DNA of 64,000 bases from Prochlorococcus sp. HOT208_60m_808M21 (GTDB lineage: Bacteria; Cyanobacteriota; Cyanobacteriia; PCC-6307; Cyanobiaceae): assembly GCA_002026005.1 (NCBI GenBank), contig MWOX01000133.1:41199-105198 (forward strand), read 5' to 3'. The first letter of the stretch is position 1, and each line of letters starts with the position of its first letter. Positions 61,720 to 64,000 of this stretch are shown in pieces. Under the pieces are notes generated by a model. It ran no database searches. It was not told where the DNA came from and saw only the letters and a list, made by a program, of their open reading frames with translations. The position numbers and the translations under genes are program-made.

Positions 61720-61884
61720 ATGAAAGGTCTTAGGGTTCTAGAGCTTTCTGAAGCACTTAATGTAGATAGCGCTGATTTATTAGCTGTTTGTGCAATTCTA
61801 AAAATAAAAGCCACATCTAGATTAAGCATGCTTTCATTTGAAGAATGTAAAAAGATAACTGATTACTATGAAAATAAAAATTAG
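61720..61884 (+). CDS. Stand-alone IF2_N-like domain protein (54 aa)
   Basis: The product begins MKGLRVLELSEALNVDSADL and continues LAVCAILKIKATSRLSMLSF to YYENKN. The pattern V-x-E-L-x-x-x-L-x-V-x-x-x-x-L, a hydrophobic pair, then a Ser-rich turn and a helix with EE matches the IF2_N module at the N-terminus of translation initiation factor IF2. Here it stands alone. It probably makes a small RNA- or protein-binding domain. Confidence 0.68.
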   Translation: MKGLRVLELSEALNVDSADLLAVCAILKIKATSRLSMLSFEECKKITDYYENKN

Positions 61885-61902
61885 AATTTTTTATAAATTA
61901 TT

Positions 61903-62160
61903 TTATTTTTTAATGTCTTTAATCATTGATACTAAAGTTGAATGAATTTCTTCTTCAGATATTTCACTTTTAAAATTGATAATTGCTGATTGGCCATCGT
62001 AATTTATTTTTATATAACTATTATTAATTTCTTCCATATAAGCATTCTCAAATCTTGATATCTTCCCATAATGAATAAGATATTTGTGCACTGAATCTAT
62101 GTGATCATTGTTCATGTGATCACAAACTCTTTTACTTGTTTCTTTACTAATAATTTTCAT
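61903..62160 (-). CDS. DUF2470 domain protein
   Basis: The 85-residue protein begins MKIISKETSKRVCDHMNNDH and has the DUF2470 landmarks CDHMNNDHIDSVHKYLIHYG, YMEEINNSYIKINYDG and the SEEEIHSTLVSM helix. This domain occurs C-terminal to pyridoxamine-oxidase-like folds, including haem-degrading HugZ-type and plastid proteins. Here it is a lone domain, so haem binding is only an inference. It is 18 bases downstream of dusB. Confidence 0.85.
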   Translation of the reverse strand: MKIISKETSKRVCDHMNNDHIDSVHKYLIHYGKISRFENAYMEEINNSYIKINYDGQSAIINFKSEISEEEIHSTLVSMIKDIKK

Positions 62161-62178
62161 TTAAAAAATAAATTTGTT

Positions 62179-63186
62179 TTAAGCTAAACTATTTTTTTCA
62201 TTATTCAAAGTTTTAATCATTTTAATTATTAAATTTTTAACTTCATTTTTATCAACAGCTCTAACCAAGTTATTTCTCAAATTTGATGCTCCTTTAAAGT
62301 CTTTGCATGTCCATGAGATATGTTTCCTTGCAATTAGCAATCCGTGATCTCCTTTTTCTTTTATTAATTCATCAAGATGCTCAATAATTAAATATAGTTT
62401 TTCTTCTGTGTTTGGTTCTTTAAAATTTTTATTTTCTCTAAGGGCATAATCTATTTCTCCTATTTTCCATGGGGATCCAAGAATTCCTCGTCCAATCATT
62501 ACACCATCAGCATTTGTTTTTTTTAAACAATTAAGAGCGTCATCTGGATTTTTGATATCTCCATTAGCAATTACTGGAATTTCCAACAACTTTTTAAGTC
62601 TCCCGATCATTTCCCAATCTGACTTGCCTGAAAAACCCTGTTTTCTAGTTCTTCCATGAAGTGTGATCATCGTTGCTCCCGCATCTTGAAGTTTAAATAA
62701 GAAATCCTCTATATTTTCTTCTTTACTATCCCATCCGAGTCGTGTTTTTACTGTTACTGGAACCATAACAGCTTTTACAACATTTTTGACTAATTCTATA
62801 GCAAGTTTTCGATCTTTAATTAAAGCACTGCCACCACCTTTCTTTGCAATTTTTTTTACTGGACATCCCATATTTATATCAATTAAGAAAGCTCCAGAGT
62901 CCTCAGCTTGTTTCGCAGCTTCAGAAACTGCATTTGGCCTATTATCAAATATTTGTACTCCAATTGGACCTTCTTCAAAATCTATTTGATTGATTTTTTG
63001 TGTGCCATATCCTTTTTTAAGACTTGTGGCATTTATCATTTCTGTAAAAAGTAAAGAGTTTGGAGCCCATTTACGCACAAGTCGTCTAAAAATGTTATCT
63101 GTAACTCCTGCTAATGGCGATAGCATTACCTTACTCGTAATTATCCTGTTAACTCCCCTTCCTTTTAGCCTTATATTTGAAGACAT
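62179..63186 (-). CDS. dusB: tRNA-dihydrouridine synthase (DusB type)
   Basis: This FMN enzyme reduces uridines to dihydrouridine in tRNA D-loops. The 335-residue protein has MLSPLAGVTDNIFRRLVR (about residues 21-38), the catalytic-cysteine region DINMGCPVKKIAKKGGGSAL (about 98-117), TVKTRLGWDS, HGRTRKQGFSG and ANGDIKNPDDALNCL with IGRGILGSPW. These are all in the standard order for the bacterial DusB subfamily. It is likely cotranscribed with the DUF2470 gene. Confidence 0.95.
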   Translation of the reverse strand: MSSNIRLKGRGVNRIITSKVMLSPLAGVTDNIFRRLVRKWAPNSLLFTEMINATSLKKGYGTQKINQIDFEEGPIGVQIFDNRPNAVSEAAKQAEDSGAFLIDINMGCPVKKIAKKGGGSALIKDRKLAIELVKNVVKAVMVPVTVKTRLGWDSKEENIEDFLFKLQDAGATMITLHGRTRKQGFSGKSDWEMIGRLKKLLEIPVIANGDIKNPDDALNCLKKTNADGVMIGRGILGSPWKIGEIDYALRENKNFKEPNTEEKLYLIIEHLDELIKEKGDHGLLIARKHISWTCKDFKGASNLRNNLVRAVDKNEVKNLIIKMIKTLNNEKNSLA

Positions 63187-63357
63187 ATAATTTTAAATTT
63201 ATTTAATCTTTCTTTATTATAAATTCAGATATGGAGCTAATTTTATGTTTTCTATTTATTTCTTAGTTTATAATAAGTGCTTTTACATAAATAGGCCTAA
63301 TTGATTACTTTTTTTGCTAGTTTATGTTGAGTTGAAATCTAAAAAGGAAATTTTTTC

Positions 63358-63750
63358 TTGTTTATATTAGTATCTATTTTTCTTCCAATAATTATTTTTA
63401 TTGCACCAATAAATGTAAATGCTATTCAAGGTAATTTAGATTTATCAAGTGCTCAAACTTCTGTAGGCAAAAGATTTGCTAAAGTTTTTTGTGATGCTAA
63501 GAGGGAAGGTTTAGATTCTGATTTTGCTAGTGAATATGCTTTGAATAATACATATTTGAAATTTGTAGCATTTCCAGATGATGACGAATATTTGGCTGAT
63601 TTATGGAACTTCACCCATAATAATATATTAGATAATTGTGGTGAATTTGTAGATATAAATGATCTAAAAGACCTAGAGATTTTTTTTAAAGAAGAAGGTT
63701 TAATTGCATCAAATAGAGATCTCTATTTACCAACTTTTGAGAATAATTAG
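63358..63750 (+). CDS. Exported conserved hypothetical protein with FCxAxRxGxDxDF motif
   Basis: The 130-residue protein has an N-terminal hydrophobic signal (MFILVSIFLPIIIFIAPINV, cleavage near VNA). The start is TTG at 63358 with AAGGAAA nine bases upstream. The mature part contains GKRFAKVFCDAKREGLDSDF and a later LDNCGEF, so two cysteines may pair. The same motif appears in the protein at 1254-1688. It is otherwise unassigned. Confidence 0.75.
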   Translation: MFILVSIFLPIIIFIAPINVNAIQGNLDLSSAQTSVGKRFAKVFCDAKREGLDSDFASEYALNNTYLKFVAFPDDDEYLADLWNFTHNNILDNCGEFVDINDLKDLEIFFKEEGLIASNRDLYLPTFENN

Positions 63751-63797
63751 ATTAAATTTTTAGCATGTACTAAAATATAAATAGAATATGAAATTTT

Positions 63798-64000
63798 ATG
63801 AAACTATTAGGTTTAACTTCACCTGAAATATTCATAATATTAGTAATTTTGCTTTCAATTTTAGGTCCAAAAAGAGTTGAAAAAGGTTTCTTATTATTCA
63901 AAAAACTATTAAAGTTCCTCTTAAGTAAAGATGAAGATCAAAACTCAACAAATTCAAAAGTAAAACCAGAGGAACCAGAAGAAAGTGAAGTTAAAGAAGA
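63798..64000 (+). CDS. TatA/Hcf106-like protein, 3' end outside the window
   Basis: The reading frame begins MKLLGLTSPEIFIILVILLS and continues ILGPKRVEKGFLLFKKLLKF before an acidic/basic hinge with PEEPEESEVKE. The arrangement of one membrane helix, the GPKR turn and an amphipathic helix is that of TatA/B proteins of the twin-arginine exporter. The first 67 codons are seen and the rest is cut off. It may be a TatA paralogue rather than the main subunit. Confidence 0.65.
   Translation, partial: MKLLGLTSPEIFIILVILLSILGPKRVEKGFLLFKKLLKFLLSKDEDQNSTNSKVKPEEPEESEVKE

Overview
The window looks like a chromosomal segment of a high-light Prochlorococcus marinus. The evidence is strong AT richness, compact gene packing, and cyanobacterial genes in characteristic neighbourhoods: sasA, petH, zwf-opcA, crtE, crtL, petG-cytM, chlI, and guaB-Yfr1-trxA. 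The ferredoxin-NADP reductase lacks a phycobilisome-binding domain, which also fits. The assignment is inferred from gene content; I ran no comparison. I see no insertion sequence, prophage, CRISPR array, rRNA or integrase. One tRNA is present (tRNA-Glu, anticodon TTC).

1-30 kb is core metabolism. In order: PRPP synthetase, the clock-output kinase SasA, tRNA-Glu, ferredoxin-NADP reductase, the oxidative pentose phosphate pair zwf-opcA, a cobyrinate amidating enzyme, a PAP2-like membrane protein, GGPP synthase, FolD, a membrane HD phosphohydrolase, LeuA, a GH57 glucanase/branching enzyme, lycopene cyclase, GyrA, IMP dehydrogenase, the small RNA Yfr1, thioredoxin, HisH, RsmD, PetG (too short for routine ORF calling), cytochrome cM, a TrmJ-like methyltransferase, ChlI, RuvC, 5-formyl-THF cyclo-ligase, SufE and homoserine dehydrogenase.

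30-50 kb mixes transport and poorly understood clusters. It holds an orphan peptide-type ABC binding protein with one permease, an exported alpha/beta hydrolase back to back with an MFS transporter, a PfkB kinase, and a lumenal pentapeptide protein. A three-gene operon follows: circularly permuted ATP-grasp, alpha-E protein and transglutaminase. At 43.6-49.9 kb lies a zinc homeostasis locus: a WD40 protein, a CobW-type GTPase, ZnuA, ZnuC, a Zur-type regulator and ZnuB. The GTPase and ZnuA appear to share an inserted domain of about 110 residues. The regulator gene is antisense between znuC and znuB.

50-64 kb is dominated by very small genes, many encoding single-span membrane or exported proteins of 33-100 residues. 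It also has two adjacent small RNAs, one Yfr10-like (carrying the Yfr1 motif) and one Yfr2-type, whose motifs are complementary to each other. Recognisable proteins here are OsmC, two plastid-lipid-associated (fibrillin) proteins, a Nif11-like protein, DUF1499, MAPEG, a membrane-anchored Mrr-type endonuclease, a hot-dog thioesterase, DUF2470, DusB, and a TatA-like protein cut by the window edge.

The most interesting leads are the shared domain and gene order of the zinc locus, the Yfr10/Yfr2 pair, the ATP-grasp/alpha-E/transglutaminase operon, the membrane-anchored FNR, and the dense set of tiny membrane and cysteine-rich proteins.
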